From: Zhengella mangrovi
GTDB lineage: Bacteria; Pseudomonadota; Alphaproteobacteria; Rhizobiales; Rhizobiaceae
Assembly (NCBI RefSeq): GCF_002727065.1
Contig: NZ_PDVP01000009.1
Coordinates: forward strand, 1-64,000
Reading direction: 5' to 3'
DNA: 64,000 nt
Shown: piece by piece, positions 43,067 to 51,648 of the stretch
Layout of the letters: each line of letters starts with the position of its first letter
How positions within the stretch are numbered: position 1 is the stretch's first letter
Position numbers and translations under genes: made by a program
The notes under the pieces: model-generated
Databases searched by the model: none
Told to the model about the DNA's origin: nothing
The model's input: the letters and a program-made list of their open reading frames with translations, nothing else

Positions 43067-43157
43067 ATGGTCCTCCCGATCGGTTTGAAACAGCACTCTG
43101 TCGTGGCGATGCGAAACACGGTCGGCCGACAGCGTTTCGAATCGCCAGGAAAGCGAG

Positions 43158-43184
43158 GGAGGCGGCCGCCGGGCAGCCGCCTCC
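43158..43184. other. Hairpin between the two dctP copies
   Basis: GGAGGCGGC (43158-43166) pairs perfectly with GCCGCCTCC (43176-43184) around a nine-base loop, just downstream of the dctP copy 2 stop. No U-run follows in the leftward direction. It probably stabilises the upstream message or causes partial termination. Confidence 0.5.
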
Positions 43185-43191
43185 GCCACGA

Positions 43192-44244
43192 TCACTTGGC
43201 CTGATCGGAGTACTTCTTGATCAGCGCCTCGGCTTCCGAGACAAGCGCCTTGCCGTCGTAGCCCTTGGAGTCCATGTCGGCGATCCACTTGTCGTAAACC
43301 GGCTGGGCCGCCTCACGCCACTTGGCGGTCTCTTCCGCGTTCAGCGTGATGATGTTGTTGCCGGCCTTGACCGCCAGCTCGCGGGCCGGACCGTCATAGT
43401 ATTCCTGGGTCTTGCCGGCGAAGGCGGAGAATTCCATGCCGGAATTGTCGTCCATGACCTTCTTCAGGTCGTCCGGCAGGCTCTCGTACTTCTGCTTGTT
43501 CATCGCCAGCACGAAGGTGACGGTGTAGAGCGCGCGACCGGAGAACTCGGTGTGATTGTGCACCAGTTCCGGAACCTTCAGCGCGGCCGTCACTTCCCAC
43601 GGAATGGTCGTACCGTCGATGACGCCCTTGGACAGGGCCTCGGACACGGCCGGAACGGGCATGCCGACCGGGGTGGCACCGAGCTCTTCCAGAAGCATGT
43701 TGACGGTGCGGGAGCCGCCACGGATCTTCAGACCCTTCATGTCTTCCGGCGCACGGACCGGGTTCTTGGTGTGCAGCATGCCAGGCCCGTGGACCCAGGC
43801 GCCGATGATGTGGACGTCCTTGAACTCGGCGTCCTTCATGTCCTTCTCGAACATTTCCCAGAAGGCGCGCGACACCGGCTCGGCCGACGTCATCATGAAG
43901 GGCAGTTCGAAGACCTCGGTGCGCGGGTAGCGGCCCGGCGTGTAGCCGACCACGGTCCAGACGATGTCGACCGCGCCGTCGGTGACCTGGTCGATCAGTT
44001 CCGGCGGCTTGCCGCCGAGCTGCATGGACGGGTAGCGCTCGATCTTGATGCGGTTGTTGGAATCCTTCTCGACCTTGTCGGCCCAGACATCGAGCACATA
44101 TTTCGGGACATTGGCCTGCGCGGGCAGGAACTGATGCAGCTTGAGCGTCACTTCCTGCGCGAAGGACGCGACGGATGTGCCCATGAGCGCGCCGGCGCCG
44201 ATAACGGCCGCCATTGCGAGAGATTTAAAGGATACAGGTTTCAC
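43192..44244 (-). CDS. dctP: TRAP transporter periplasmic binding protein DctP (copy 2)
   Basis: 350-residue exported receptor with a different signal peptide (MKPVSFKSLAMAAVIGAGALMGTSVASFA) but a mature part highly similar to copy 1 from QEVTLKLHQFLPAQANVPK to the C-terminal IADMDSKGYDGKALVSEAEALIKKY. Differences cluster around the ligand loops (DLKGMKFRAPSR in copy 1, DMKGLKIRGGSR in copy 2). Tandem duplication followed by divergence is the simplest reading. It is first of the TRAP series, 205 bases after the Lrp-type gene. Confidence 0.92.
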   Translation of the reverse strand: MKPVSFKSLAMAAVIGAGALMGTSVASFAQEVTLKLHQFLPAQANVPKYVLDVWADKVEKDSNNRIKIERYPSMQLGGKPPELIDQVTDGAVDIVWTVVGYTPGRYPRTEVFELPFMMTSAEPVSRAFWEMFEKDMKDAEFKDVHIIGAWVHGPGMLHTKNPVRAPEDMKGLKIRGGSRTVNMLLEELGATPVGMPVPAVSEALSKGVIDGTTIPWEVTAALKVPELVHNHTEFSGRALYTVTFVLAMNKQKYESLPDDLKKVMDDNSGMEFSAFAGKTQEYYDGPARELAVKAGNNIITLNAEETAKWREAAQPVYDKWIADMDSKGYDGKALVSEAEALIKKYSDQAK

Positions 44245-44322
44245 CGGAACTCCTCCCTACGGTTTCCTAGCTTTCCTCGCCGACGGCAGATCAGCCTGCC
44301 GCGCGGCATTCATTCCATTTTA

Positions 44323-44390
44323 TGCAGGATTTTGCAACAAGCTCCATTCGGTTGATGCATTATATTGCTTCATCCTGGTGCGATCCTGCA
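44323..44390. promoter_or_regulatory. Candidate Lrp-type sites upstream of the TRAP operon
   Basis: TGCAGGAT (44323-44330) and ATCCTGCA (44383-44390) are perfect inverted repeats 52 bases apart in an AT-rich gap. The left arm lies in TATGCAGGAT, which matches TATGCAAGAT in the regulator's own promoter (44984-44993) at nine of ten bases. Lrp-family octamers often bind spaced sites, so control by the adjacent regulator is plausible. Confidence 0.45.
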
Positions 44391-44449
44391 GTTCCCCGCC
44401 GCCGCCGATGCGAACAGCTGATACATCATTCAATAAACCGTCCAAGCGG

Positions 44450-44929
44450 TCAACGAATTTCGATGGGCAGCGACCCGTTGTCCTTCAAGGTCTCGAGCAC
44501 GATCGCCGTCTTCACATGCGCCACGGCCTCGTGGGGCAGCAAGACGTCGTTGACAAATGCCGACAGCGCCTTGAGATCCGGCGTGACGACCTTGAGGTGA
44601 TAATCCATCTCGCCGGTGAGGGCATGCGCCTCCTGGACTTCAGGGAGGCGGCGGATCAATTCGGCAAACCGGTGCGCATTGTCCCGGTTATGGGTCGCCA
44701 AAGTCACGGAAATGATGTTGACGAAGCCAAATCCGAGGCGCTCCCGGTCGAGGCTGGCTCGGTAGCCGGCAATGTAACCTGTTTCCTCCAACCGTTGCCG
44801 GCGCCGGGAACACTGTGAAGGCGAGAGGTGGACACGGTCGGCCAGGTCGGCATTCGTCAGGCGCGCATCATCCTGCAGCAATGCCATGATCTTGCGATCA
44901 AAGGCGTCTATCGCGCCAGCCGCTTCCAT
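44450..44929 (-). CDS. Lrp/AsnC family transcriptional regulator
   Basis: 159-residue regulator. N-terminal helix-turn-helix (DRKIMALLQDDARLTNADLADRVHLSPSQCSRRRQRLEETGYI) followed by the RAM ligand-binding domain (EVQEAHALTGEMDYHLKVVTPDL). It is upstream of and co-oriented with the TRAP genes, so it probably controls them in response to an amino acid or related acid. The ATG at 44929 has GGGAGG four bases upstream; a longer open frame to 45193 is rejected. Confidence 0.9.
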   Translation of the reverse strand: MEAAGAIDAFDRKIMALLQDDARLTNADLADRVHLSPSQCSRRRQRLEETGYIAGYRASLDRERLGFGFVNIISVTLATHNRDNAHRFAELIRRLPEVQEAHALTGEMDYHLKVVTPDLKALSAFVNDVLLPHEAVAHVKTAIVLETLKDNGSLPIEIR

Positions 44930-44986
44930 TTTGCCTCCCAAGCCTGCCGATTTCACGCATGGTTGAAGCAAATCGCGGAAAGTTAT

Positions 44987-45004
44987 GCAAGATAGCAATC
45001 TTGC
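44987..45004. promoter_or_regulatory. Palindrome in the Lrp-type gene promoter
   Basis: GCAAGAT-AGCA-ATCTTGC, a perfect seven-base inverted repeat 58 bases upstream of the regulator start. It is a candidate autoregulatory site, since Lrp-family proteins commonly bind their own promoters. Confidence 0.55.
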
Positions 45005-45121
45005 GGAGCACTGCACAAAAGACGACGCGGTGCAGCATGGCCGTGGCCGGTCGGGACCCCAGGCCGCTGCCGCGCCCTCGCCGCCGCATTGCCGTGCGGC
45101 GAATTGACAACGCCAATTTTT

Positions 45122-45152
45122 TGTTGAAATTGCAACTGTTGAATGTGCAACA
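45122..45152. promoter_or_regulatory. Tandem GTTG-N6-CAAC palindromes upstream of the marR gene
   Basis: Two copies with a 15-base period: GTTG-AAATTG-CAAC (45123-45136) and TGTTG-AATGTG-CAACA (45137-45152), ending 15 bases before the marR ATG. A TTGACA at 45104-45109 lies just upstream, so bound MarR would cover the promoter start. The size fits MarR-dimer sites, here likely two dimers side by side. Confidence 0.65.
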
Positions 45153-45167
45153 ATCCCGGATGCGACG

Positions 45168-45647
45168 ATGGCCACCGACACGAAGACAAGCAAGGCGGAG
45201 GATCCCGCCGCAGACCTGGCGCTGGAGGATTTCCTGCCTTACCGGCTCAACCGGCTCGCCGATCTGGTCAGCCGTTCCTTTTCGCGCATTTATCGCGAGC
45301 GTCACGGGATGACACGCCCGGAATGGCGGGTGCTGGCATCGCTCGGCCAGTTCGGCCGCGCGACCGCCAGCGACATCGTCACGCATTCCTCACAACACAA
45401 GACCAAGGTGAGCCGGGCCGTCGCGGCGCTGGAGAAGCGCGGATGGCTGAAACGGGAATCGGACGAGAACGACCGCCGCGTCGAGCATCTCGAACTGACA
45501 CGGGCCGGCCGCGGCATCTATGCCGAACTCGCGCCGTTTGCCCGCAGTTACGAAGCAGCCGTCTTTGCCGAGATGGGAGACGCGGACTGGCAGGCGCTGG
45601 AACGCGGCCTGTCGCGCCTGGAAGACTGCCTGATCAAGCGTCCCTGA
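45168..45647 (+). CDS. MarR family transcriptional regulator
   Basis: 159-residue winged-helix regulator: RHGMTRPEWRVLASLGQFGRATASDIVTHSSQHKTKVSRAVAALEKRGWL forms the helix-turn-helix and KRESDENDRRVEHLELT is the beta-wing with the typical D-x-R motif. Divergent from the Lrp-type gene and 70 bases before the TDT gene. Tandem palindromes directly upstream suggest autoregulation. The ligand is unknown; control of the TDT and haemoglobin genes is possible from position. Confidence 0.9.
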   Translation: MATDTKTSKAEDPAADLALEDFLPYRLNRLADLVSRSFSRIYRERHGMTRPEWRVLASLGQFGRATASDIVTHSSQHKTKVSRAVAALEKRGWLKRESDENDRRVEHLELTRAGRGIYAELAPFARSYEAAVFAEMGDADWQALERGLSRLEDCLIKRP

Positions 45648-45669
45648 CGCAAGTCAACGCTTGCATGCC

Positions 45670-45699
45670 ATATGAATATACATTAACATGTTTTCATAT
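45670..45699. promoter_or_regulatory. AT-rich inverted repeat upstream of the TDT gene
   Basis: ATATGAA (45670-45676) and TTCATAT (45693-45699) are perfect inverted arms 16 bases apart. The half-sites resemble those of the bigR operator (GCATATATGAAC and TTTCACATATATAGC) and the soxX site. This suggests that a BigR/SoxR-type repressor may act here, although the spacing differs. Confidence 0.45.
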
Positions 45700-45717
45700 A
45701 TAAGCATGGAGCGTATC

Positions 45718-46704
45718 ATGTCTGACATTGCCGCGGGCGCGCCCGCCGATCATTCCCCTTCGAGGCTGGAACATGTGCCGGTCGGGCTTTTCGCCGTGGT
45801 CATGGGACTGGCGGGCCTGACGCTTGCCACCATGCGCCTCGAGCATGTCTCCGATGCGCACACGGTCGCGCCGATGCTGCTGCTCGGCCTGACATCGCTG
45901 GTCTTCCTGGCCGTTGCCGCCCTCTATCTCGCCAAGGCGGTCCGCCACCCGATTGCCGTTCGGGCCGACTGGAACCATCCGGTGCGGCTCGCCTTCTTCC
46001 CCGCGGCCAGCATCAGCCTCATCCTGATCGCCACCGCGCTCACGCCGATGCATGACCGCTGGGGCGAGATCTTCTGGGCCACGGGAACCGCGTTGCAACT
46101 GGTGCTGACGCTGGCCGTCGTTTCGGCCTGGATCGGCGATCGCAGGTTCGAGGCCGCGCACCTGAACCCGGCCTGGTTCATCCCGGCCGTCGGCAACATC
46201 CTTGTCCCGATCGCCGGGATGCGGCTCGGCCACGTGGAGATTTCCTGGTTCTTCTTTTCCGTCGGCATCCTGTTCTGGATCGTGCTGGCAACGCTGGTCT
46301 TCAACCGGCTGATCTTCCATGCGCCGCTGCCGGAACGGCTGATGCCGACGCTGATGATCCTGATCGCACCGCCGGCTGTCGGCTTCGTGTCCTGGATCGG
46401 CCTGACCGGCGGCATCGATCCCTTCGCCCGCGTCCTCTACTACAGCGGCGTGCTGTTCGCGCTGATCTTCGCGACCCAGCTCGGCAAGGTCCGGCGGCTG
46501 CCGTTCATGATCACCTGGTGGGCCTATTCCTTCCCGATGGCGGCGCTCACCATCTCCACGCTGGCCTATGGACAGGCCATCGGAAGCGCTGGCCTTTTGC
46601 TGGCAGGCAAGATCCTCTATGGGCTGCTGGTGGCCGTCATCGTCATGCTGCTCGCCCGCACCGGCGTTGCCATGTCGCGCGGCCAGATCTGCAAGCCGGA
46701 GTGA
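45718..46704 (+). CDS. TDT family (TehA/SLAC1-like) channel or exporter
   Basis: 328-residue membrane protein with about ten segments of the tellurite-resistance/dicarboxylate transporter fold: RLEHVPVGLFAVVMGLAGLTLATMRLEH at the start and TWWAYSFPMAALTISTLAYG near the end, where the SLAC1/TehA pore motif lies. Relatives conduct anions, export sulfite (Ssu1) or resist tellurite. The ATG at 45718 has GGAG six bases upstream; ATG at 45706 and 45688 are alternatives. It is followed closely by a truncated haemoglobin gene in one transcript. Confidence 0.85.
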   Translation: MSDIAAGAPADHSPSRLEHVPVGLFAVVMGLAGLTLATMRLEHVSDAHTVAPMLLLGLTSLVFLAVAALYLAKAVRHPIAVRADWNHPVRLAFFPAASISLILIATALTPMHDRWGEIFWATGTALQLVLTLAVVSAWIGDRRFEAAHLNPAWFIPAVGNILVPIAGMRLGHVEISWFFFSVGILFWIVLATLVFNRLIFHAPLPERLMPTLMILIAPPAVGFVSWIGLTGGIDPFARVLYYSGVLFALIFATQLGKVRRLPFMITWWAYSFPMAALTISTLAYGQAIGSAGLLLAGKILYGLLVAVIVMLLARTGVAMSRGQICKPE

Positions 46705-46708
46705 TATC

Positions 46709-47098
46709 GTGAGCGAAACCATCAGTCTTTACGAAGCCATCGGCGGACAGCCGGCGGTGGAACGCCTGACAGCCCGCTTCTATACCCTGATGGATACGCT
46801 GCCGGAGGCCCGGGCCACGCGGGACATCCACCCGGGGGACCTGTCGGAAAGCGAGGAGAAGCTGACCGAATACCTGATGATGTGGCTCGGCGGACCGCAG
46901 ACCTTCATCGAGAAGCGCGGGGCACCGATGCTGCGCCGGCGCCACCTGCCCTTCGAGATCGGGACGGCCGAGATCGAGGGCTGGCTGACCTGCTTCCGCC
47001 AGGCGCTGGACGAGACCGTGGCCGAGCCACAATTGCGGGACCTGATCTGGCAGAACGTGGAGCGACTGGGCCACCACATGCGCAACCGGGAGGGATAG
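46709..47098 (+). CDS. Group II truncated haemoglobin
   Basis: 129-residue haem protein: [29 protein letters not shown], then [29 protein letters not shown] with the proximal histidine in RRRHLPF, then [11 protein letters not shown] with the group II tryptophan later in the [13 protein letters not shown] region. Such proteins bind O2, NO or sulfide. The GTG at 46709 has GGAG seven bases upstream and begins four bases after the TDT stop. Co-transcription with a TDT transporter suggests NO, peroxide or sulfide defence (inference). Confidence 0.9.
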   Translation: MSETISLYEAIGGQPAVERLTARFYTLMDTLPEARATRDIHPGDLSESEEKLTEYLMMWLGGPQTFIEKRGAPMLRRRHLPFEIGTAEIEGWLTCFRQALDETVAEPQLRDLIWQNVERLGHHMRNREG

Positions 47099-47139
47099 CC
47101 CCCTCGCCTCGCAAGGCCGAATCCCTGTATGAGAAGCGG

Positions 47140-48984
47140 ATGACCATCCGCCACCTGTCCGAAACCGTCATCAACCAGATTGCCGCCGGCGAAGTCGTCG
47201 AGCGGCCGGCTTCGGTCGTCAAGGAACTGGTGGAGAACGCGCTGGACGCCGGCGCCGCCCGCATCGAGGTCGTCACCGCCGGCGGCGGCGTCAACCTGGT
47301 CCGCGTGACGGATGACGGTTCAGGAATGACGGCCGACGACCTGCCGCTGGCGATCTCGCGCCACTGCACGTCCAAGCTCTCCGACGACATTTTCGACATC
47401 CGCTCGCTAGGATTTCGCGGCGAGGCGCTGCCGTCGATCGGTTCGGTGTCGCGGCTGACGATCCGGTCGCGGCCCCGGGATGGCGGCGAGGGCGCCGAGA
47501 TCCTGGTCGAAGGCGGGCGGGTGACGGGCCCGCGTCCGGCCGCGGGCAACCCGGGCACGCTGGTGGAGGTGCGCGACCTGTTCTTCGCCACGCCGGCGCG
47601 GTTGAAATTCATGAAAAGCGCGCGCGCGGAAAGCGCGGCGATCACCGACGTCGTCAAGCGCATCGCCATCGCCTTTCCGCATGTGCGCTTCTCGTTGTCC
47701 GGCTCCGACCGGACCCTGCTGGACCTGGCCGGGTGCGGTTCGAGCGATGGCGCGCAGATCCGCCGCATCGCGCAGGTGATGGGCGAGGAGTTCGCGGTCA
47801 ACGCGCTGGAGATCGACGCGGAGCGCGAGGGCGTGCGACTGACCGGACACACGTCCATCCCGTCCTATTCCCGCGGCAACGGACTGGCGCAATATGTCTA
47901 CGTCAACGGCCGGCCGGTGCGCGACAAGATGCTGGCCGGGGCCATTCGCGGCGCCTATATCGACACGCTGCCGAGGGACCGTCACGCGGTCGCGGCGCTG
48001 TTCATCGACATCGACCCGGCCCTGGTCGACGTCAACGTGCACCCAGCCAAGGCCGATGTCCGTTTCCGGGATCCCGGGCTGGTACGCGGGCTGATCGTCG
48101 GCGCCATCCGGCAGGCGCTTGCGGGCGCGGGCATCCGGCCCTCGACCGGGGCCGCCGACGCCATGATGGCCGCGTTCCGACCGGCGAGCGCGCCTTCGGC
48201 CGCGCCGTCTGCGGGCGCTTCCTCCTACGGGGCCTGGCAACCCGACCGGCCGACCGCGCCCTTCGATCCGGCGACCTCGTTCCACCGGCCGCTGACCACG
48301 CCAAACGGGTTCGGTGAAGAGCTGCAGGCCGCCTTCACGACCGTCGTCACGCCTTCGGCAGATGCGCGCGCGACCCGGATGGAGGCGAGGCCGGAGCAGA
48401 TGGCCCAGCCGCTGGGCGCGGCGCGGGCCCAGATCCACGAGAATTACATTGTTGCCCAGACCACGGATTCACTGGTCATCGTCGATCAGCATGCGGCACA
48501 TGAACGGCTGGTCTACGAGGCTCTGAAGCAGGCACTGCATTCCCGGCCGCTGGCCTCGCAGATGCTGCTATTGCCGGAGATCGTGGACCTGCCGGACGAA
48601 GACGTCGAACGGCTCGCGGCAAATGCCGACGTGCTGGCACGGTTCGGCCTGGCACTGGAGCGGTTCGGTCCCGGCGCCGTGGCCGTGCGGGAAACGCCAG
48701 CGATCCTGGGCGACACCGACGTCGCCGGCCTGGTGCGCGACCTCGCCGACGAGCTTGCAGACAATGACACGACCGACCTCCTGAAGGAGCGGGTCGATCA
48801 CATCGCGGCCACCATGGCCTGCCACGGCTCCGTGCGGTCCGGGCGGCGGCTGAAGCCGGAAGAGATGGACGCCCTGCTGCGGCAAATGGAAGCCACGCCC
48901 GGTTCCGGCACCTGCAACCATGGCCGGCCCACCTATATCGAGCTCAAGCTCTCCGACATCGAAAAGCTGTTCGCCCGGCGTTGA
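47140..48984 (+). CDS. mutL: DNA mismatch repair protein MutL
   Basis: 614-residue ATPase/endonuclease. N-terminal GHKL motifs: [37 protein letters not shown] and [13 protein letters not shown]. After a proline/alanine-rich linker (about residues 345-400) the C-terminal domain carries the endonuclease motif [12 protein letters not shown] from residue 449, which fits DQHA-X2-E-X4-E, plus ACHGSVRSG and CNHGRPT for zinc. It is thus a nicking MutL. Start ATG at 47140 begins with the usual [19 protein letters not shown]. Confidence 0.95.
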   Translation: MTIRHLSETVINQIAAGEVVERPASVVKELVENALDAGAARIEVVTAGGGVNLVRVTDDGSGMTADDLPLAISRHCTSKLSDDIFDIRSLGFRGEALPSIGSVSRLTIRSRPRDGGEGAEILVEGGRVTGPRPAAGNPGTLVEVRDLFFATPARLKFMKSARAESAAITDVVKRIAIAFPHVRFSLSGSDRTLLDLAGCGSSDGAQIRRIAQVMGEEFAVNALEIDAEREGVRLTGHTSIPSYSRGNGLAQYVYVNGRPVRDKMLAGAIRGAYIDTLPRDRHAVAALFIDIDPALVDVNVHPAKADVRFRDPGLVRGLIVGAIRQALAGAGIRPSTGAADAMMAAFRPASAPSAAPSAGASSYGAWQPDRPTAPFDPATSFHRPLTTPNGFGEELQAAFTTVVTPSADARATRMEARPEQMAQPLGAARAQIHENYIVAQTTDSLVIVDQHAAHERLVYEALKQALHSRPLASQMLLLPEIVDLPDEDVERLAANADVLARFGLALERFGPGAVAVRETPAILGDTDVAGLVRDLADELADNDTTDLLKERVDHIAATMACHGSVRSGRRLKPEEMDALLRQMEATPGSGTCNHGRPTYIELKLSDIEKLFARR

Positions 48985-49051
48985 TCGCCTGACGCCTTGA
49001 CGCGGACGGGAATTTGTGGCGTCAAACGTGCGGCATGAAAGGCAGGCTCCG

Positions 49052-49279
49052 ATGAACCGTTTCGAAGGCCCCGGCGCGCGCGAGGCGCGCATCCGATATC
49101 TGGATGGCGACTACCAGGTGCTGTCGCCGGGCACGTTCGTGCGCTGTGCCGTCACCGGCGAGCCGATCGCGCTCGACGAGTTGAAATACTGGTCCGTCGA
49201 GCGGCAGGAAGCCTACAGGGATGCCCTCGTCTCGCACCAGCGGGAACTGGATGCCCACCCAGAGTGGCGCAAGCGCTGA
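49052..49279 (+). CDS. DUF2093 small conserved protein
   Basis: 75-residue protein matching the DUF2093 family of Alphaproteobacteria: RYLDGDYQVLSPGTFVRCAVTGEPIALDELKYWSVERQEAY. Function unknown. It sits 67 bases after mutL and converges on lpxK, a gene order common in Hyphomicrobiales. The ATG at 49052 gives the family start; an in-frame ATG at 49016 adds twelve residues and is less likely. Confidence 0.85.
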   Translation: MNRFEGPGAREARIRYLDGDYQVLSPGTFVRCAVTGEPIALDELKYWSVERQEAYRDALVSHQRELDAHPEWRKR

Positions 49280-49291
49280 CCGTCTCGCCGG

Positions 49292-50326
49292 TCAGGACTG
49301 GCCACGGTCGCGGCGTGCGCGGAAGGCTTCCAGGGTCTGGCGGATGATGCGCGCCGGCGCGTCCGGGCTGTCGAACACCGTCTCCACCTCGAGCACCTCG
49401 ATCTGTTCGCGAAAGGCTTTGGCCAATAGCGTTCCGCCGGTCAGGCGCGCGGCGTCCTTGGCCGTGGTGATCAGGCGTGCGCCGTTGGAGGCCGCCAGCG
49501 CCTGGAGTTCCTGCAGATCGTCGTCGGTGTAGAAGTGGTGATCGGCGAAGCTACGCGAGGCCGCGACATACCCGGCACAGGCCTCGACCGTGTCATAGAA
49601 TTTCTCGGGCTCGCCGATGCCGGCAAAAGCCACGAACTTGCGACCGGCGAAACGAACCGCCTCGCGCGGCTGCACATGGGCGTGGAAAACCGGCCGGGCC
49701 GCGCGGGCGGCCACGCGAACGAGGCGCGACGCGGCGTCGCCGTCACCGATCACGAGAAGGGCGCTGGCCTGGCGCAGTTGCGTGACGACCGGCGCGCGTA
49801 CCGGTCCGCCGGGTATGATGTGGCCATTGCCGAGACCGCGGCGGGAATCCACGACGAGCAGACTGTAGTCGAAATGGATGCGGCGGCTCTGGAAGCCATC
49901 GTCCATGATCAGGAAATCGCAGCCCGTCTCGCGGAGCAGGGCCGCACCGGCCTTCCGGTCCCGGGTGACGGCCACGGGCGCATGGGCGGCCAGCAGCAGC
50001 GGTTCGTCGCCGACATGGCGCGCGGTGTCATGGGCCGGATCGACAAGGTGGGGCCTGGCATGGCTGCCGCCATGGCCGCGGCTCAGGAAGCCCGGCTTGC
50101 GGCCGGCAGCGAGCGCCGCCTTCGCCATGGCGATGGCCACAGGGGTCTTGCCGGACCCGCCGACGGTGAAATTGCCGACACACAGGACTGGCAGCGGCGC
50201 ATAGGGCGGGCGGGCCATGTCCATGCGCCAGCCGGCCACCCGGCCATAGAGGAAGGATGCCGGCCAGAGAACCGCAGCCTGCCATCCCGGTTTCCGCCAC
50301 CAGAACGGCGGAGCCTCACCGCTCAT
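49292..50326 (-). CDS. lpxK: Tetraacyldisaccharide 4'-kinase LpxK
   Basis: Membrane-associated kinase that phosphorylates the 4' position of the lipid A disaccharide. 344 residues with the P-loop GNFTVGGSGKT at 51-61, LSRGHGGS and MDDGFQSRRIHFDYSLLVVD. The N-terminal hydrophobic helix anchors it to the inner membrane. Its ATG overlaps the waaA stop (ATGA). Last gene of the leftward series that begins with pmbA. Confidence 0.95.
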   Translation of the reverse strand: MSGEAPPFWWRKPGWQAAVLWPASFLYGRVAGWRMDMARPPYAPLPVLCVGNFTVGGSGKTPVAIAMAKAALAAGRKPGFLSRGHGGSHARPHLVDPAHDTARHVGDEPLLLAAHAPVAVTRDRKAGAALLRETGCDFLIMDDGFQSRRIHFDYSLLVVDSRRGLGNGHIIPGGPVRAPVVTQLRQASALLVIGDGDAASRLVRVAARAARPVFHAHVQPREAVRFAGRKFVAFAGIGEPEKFYDTVEACAGYVAASRSFADHHFYTDDDLQELQALAASNGARLITTAKDAARLTGGTLLAKAFREQIEVLEVETVFDSPDAPARIIRQTLEAFRARRDRGQS

Positions 50327-51648
50327 GCATCGTCGCCCTTCTTGCCGCGGTCGAGGCGCGCCTCCACGACGAGCGGATGGATGAAGGGCTCAAGGCCGCG
50401 CATGGTTCGCGCCAGGGCGCCGCGCATGCTTTCGACGGTCTGGACCGCGTTCTGCTTCATCGACACGCGGACCGCTTCGTTGTTGAAGAGGTAATTGACG
50501 GCACCGGCCAGCATTTCCTTGTCCTTGACCAGCTTGGCACCGCCGTTCTTGATCAGGCGCTGGTAGCTCTCGCGGAAATTCTGGACATTCTTGCCCGACA
50601 GGATGGCACAGTCGAGCATGGCCGGCTCGAGCGGGTTCTGCCCGCCCTCGCCCGTCAGCGACTTGCCGACGAAGGCGATGTCCGCGAGGCGCAAGTAGAG
50701 GCCCATTTCGCCGATCGTATCGCCGAGGAGGATATCGGTCTCGGCGGTGATCCGGTCACCACGGCTGCGCCTTGCGACGGCCAGGTTCATGGCGCCGAGC
50801 GCGGATTCGACGTCGTCGCCACGGGTGGGATGGCGCGGCACGATGATGGTCAGGAGATCCGGATGGCGGCGCTTGAGCGTGCGATGCACCTCGGCGCAAA
50901 TCACCTCCTCGCCGTCGTGGGTGGAAACGGCAACCCATGTGCGGCGGCCGGCAACCTGCTCGGTGAGCCGCTCCAGTTCGCCCAGGTCGACGGTGGGTGC
51001 CTGCGTGTCGACCTTGAGGTTGCCCGTCACGATCACCGGCCTTGCCCCCAGCGAGCGGTAACGCTCGCCGTCGACATCGGACTGGGCCATGACGAGCGCG
51101 AGGTTTTCCAGGAGCGCTTCCGCCAGCCAAGACCGCTTGGTCCAGGCCTTGAAGGAGCGGTCCGAGAGGCGGCCGTTGACGAGAACCTGAGGCACCCGCC
51201 GGGCGCCGAGTTCGAGGATCGTCAGCGGCCAGATCTCCGATTCGGCGATTATCGCCAGGTCCGGTTTCCAATGGCCCAGGAAGCGCGACACCGATGGCTT
51301 GAGATCAAGCGGCACATATTGATGGATGATGTTGCCGGAGAAGCGGTCGCGGGCAATCCGGGCGGAGGTCACGGTTCCCGTTGTCAGGACCACGTTGACC
51401 CCGAGATCGGCGATCTGCTCGGCCAGCGGCGACACCGCGCTCATCTCGCCCACGGAAGCAGCGTGGATCCAGACCAGCGGCCCGTCCGGGCGCGGCATGC
51501 GCGTGATACCATAGCGCTCCTTGCGCCGCCGCCTGTCTTCCTTGCCCTTGGCCGCGCGCCATCCGATGTACCCGCCGACGAGCGGATAGGCGACCCAGCC
51601 GAGCCAGCGGTAGGTCCAGAGGATCGAACGGGCGAGACGATCGCTCAT
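50323..51648 (-). CDS. waaA: 3-deoxy-D-manno-octulosonic acid transferase WaaA
   Basis: 441-residue GT-B glycosyltransferase that adds Kdo to lipid A precursor. An N-terminal hydrophobic segment is followed by WIHAASVGEMSAVSPLAEQ (catalytic Glu region), TTGTVTSARIARD, ESEIWP and the C-terminal FVGKSLTGEGGQNPLEPA motif. Both ends overlap neighbours by four bases, so translation is coupled with the DUF374 gene and lpxK. Confidence 0.95.
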   Translation of the reverse strand: MSDRLARSILWTYRWLGWVAYPLVGGYIGWRAAKGKEDRRRRKERYGITRMPRPDGPLVWIHAASVGEMSAVSPLAEQIADLGVNVVLTTGTVTSARIARDRFSGNIIHQYVPLDLKPSVSRFLGHWKPDLAIIAESEIWPLTILELGARRVPQVLVNGRLSDRSFKAWTKRSWLAEALLENLALVMAQSDVDGERYRSLGARPVIVTGNLKVDTQAPTVDLGELERLTEQVAGRRTWVAVSTHDGEEVICAEVHRTLKRRHPDLLTIIVPRHPTRGDDVESALGAMNLAVARRSRGDRITAETDILLGDTIGEMGLYLRLADIAFVGKSLTGEGGQNPLEPAMLDCAILSGKNVQNFRESYQRLIKNGGAKLVKDKEMLAGAVNYLFNNEAVRVSMKQNAVQTVESMRGALARTMRGLEPFIHPLVVEARLDRGKKGDDA

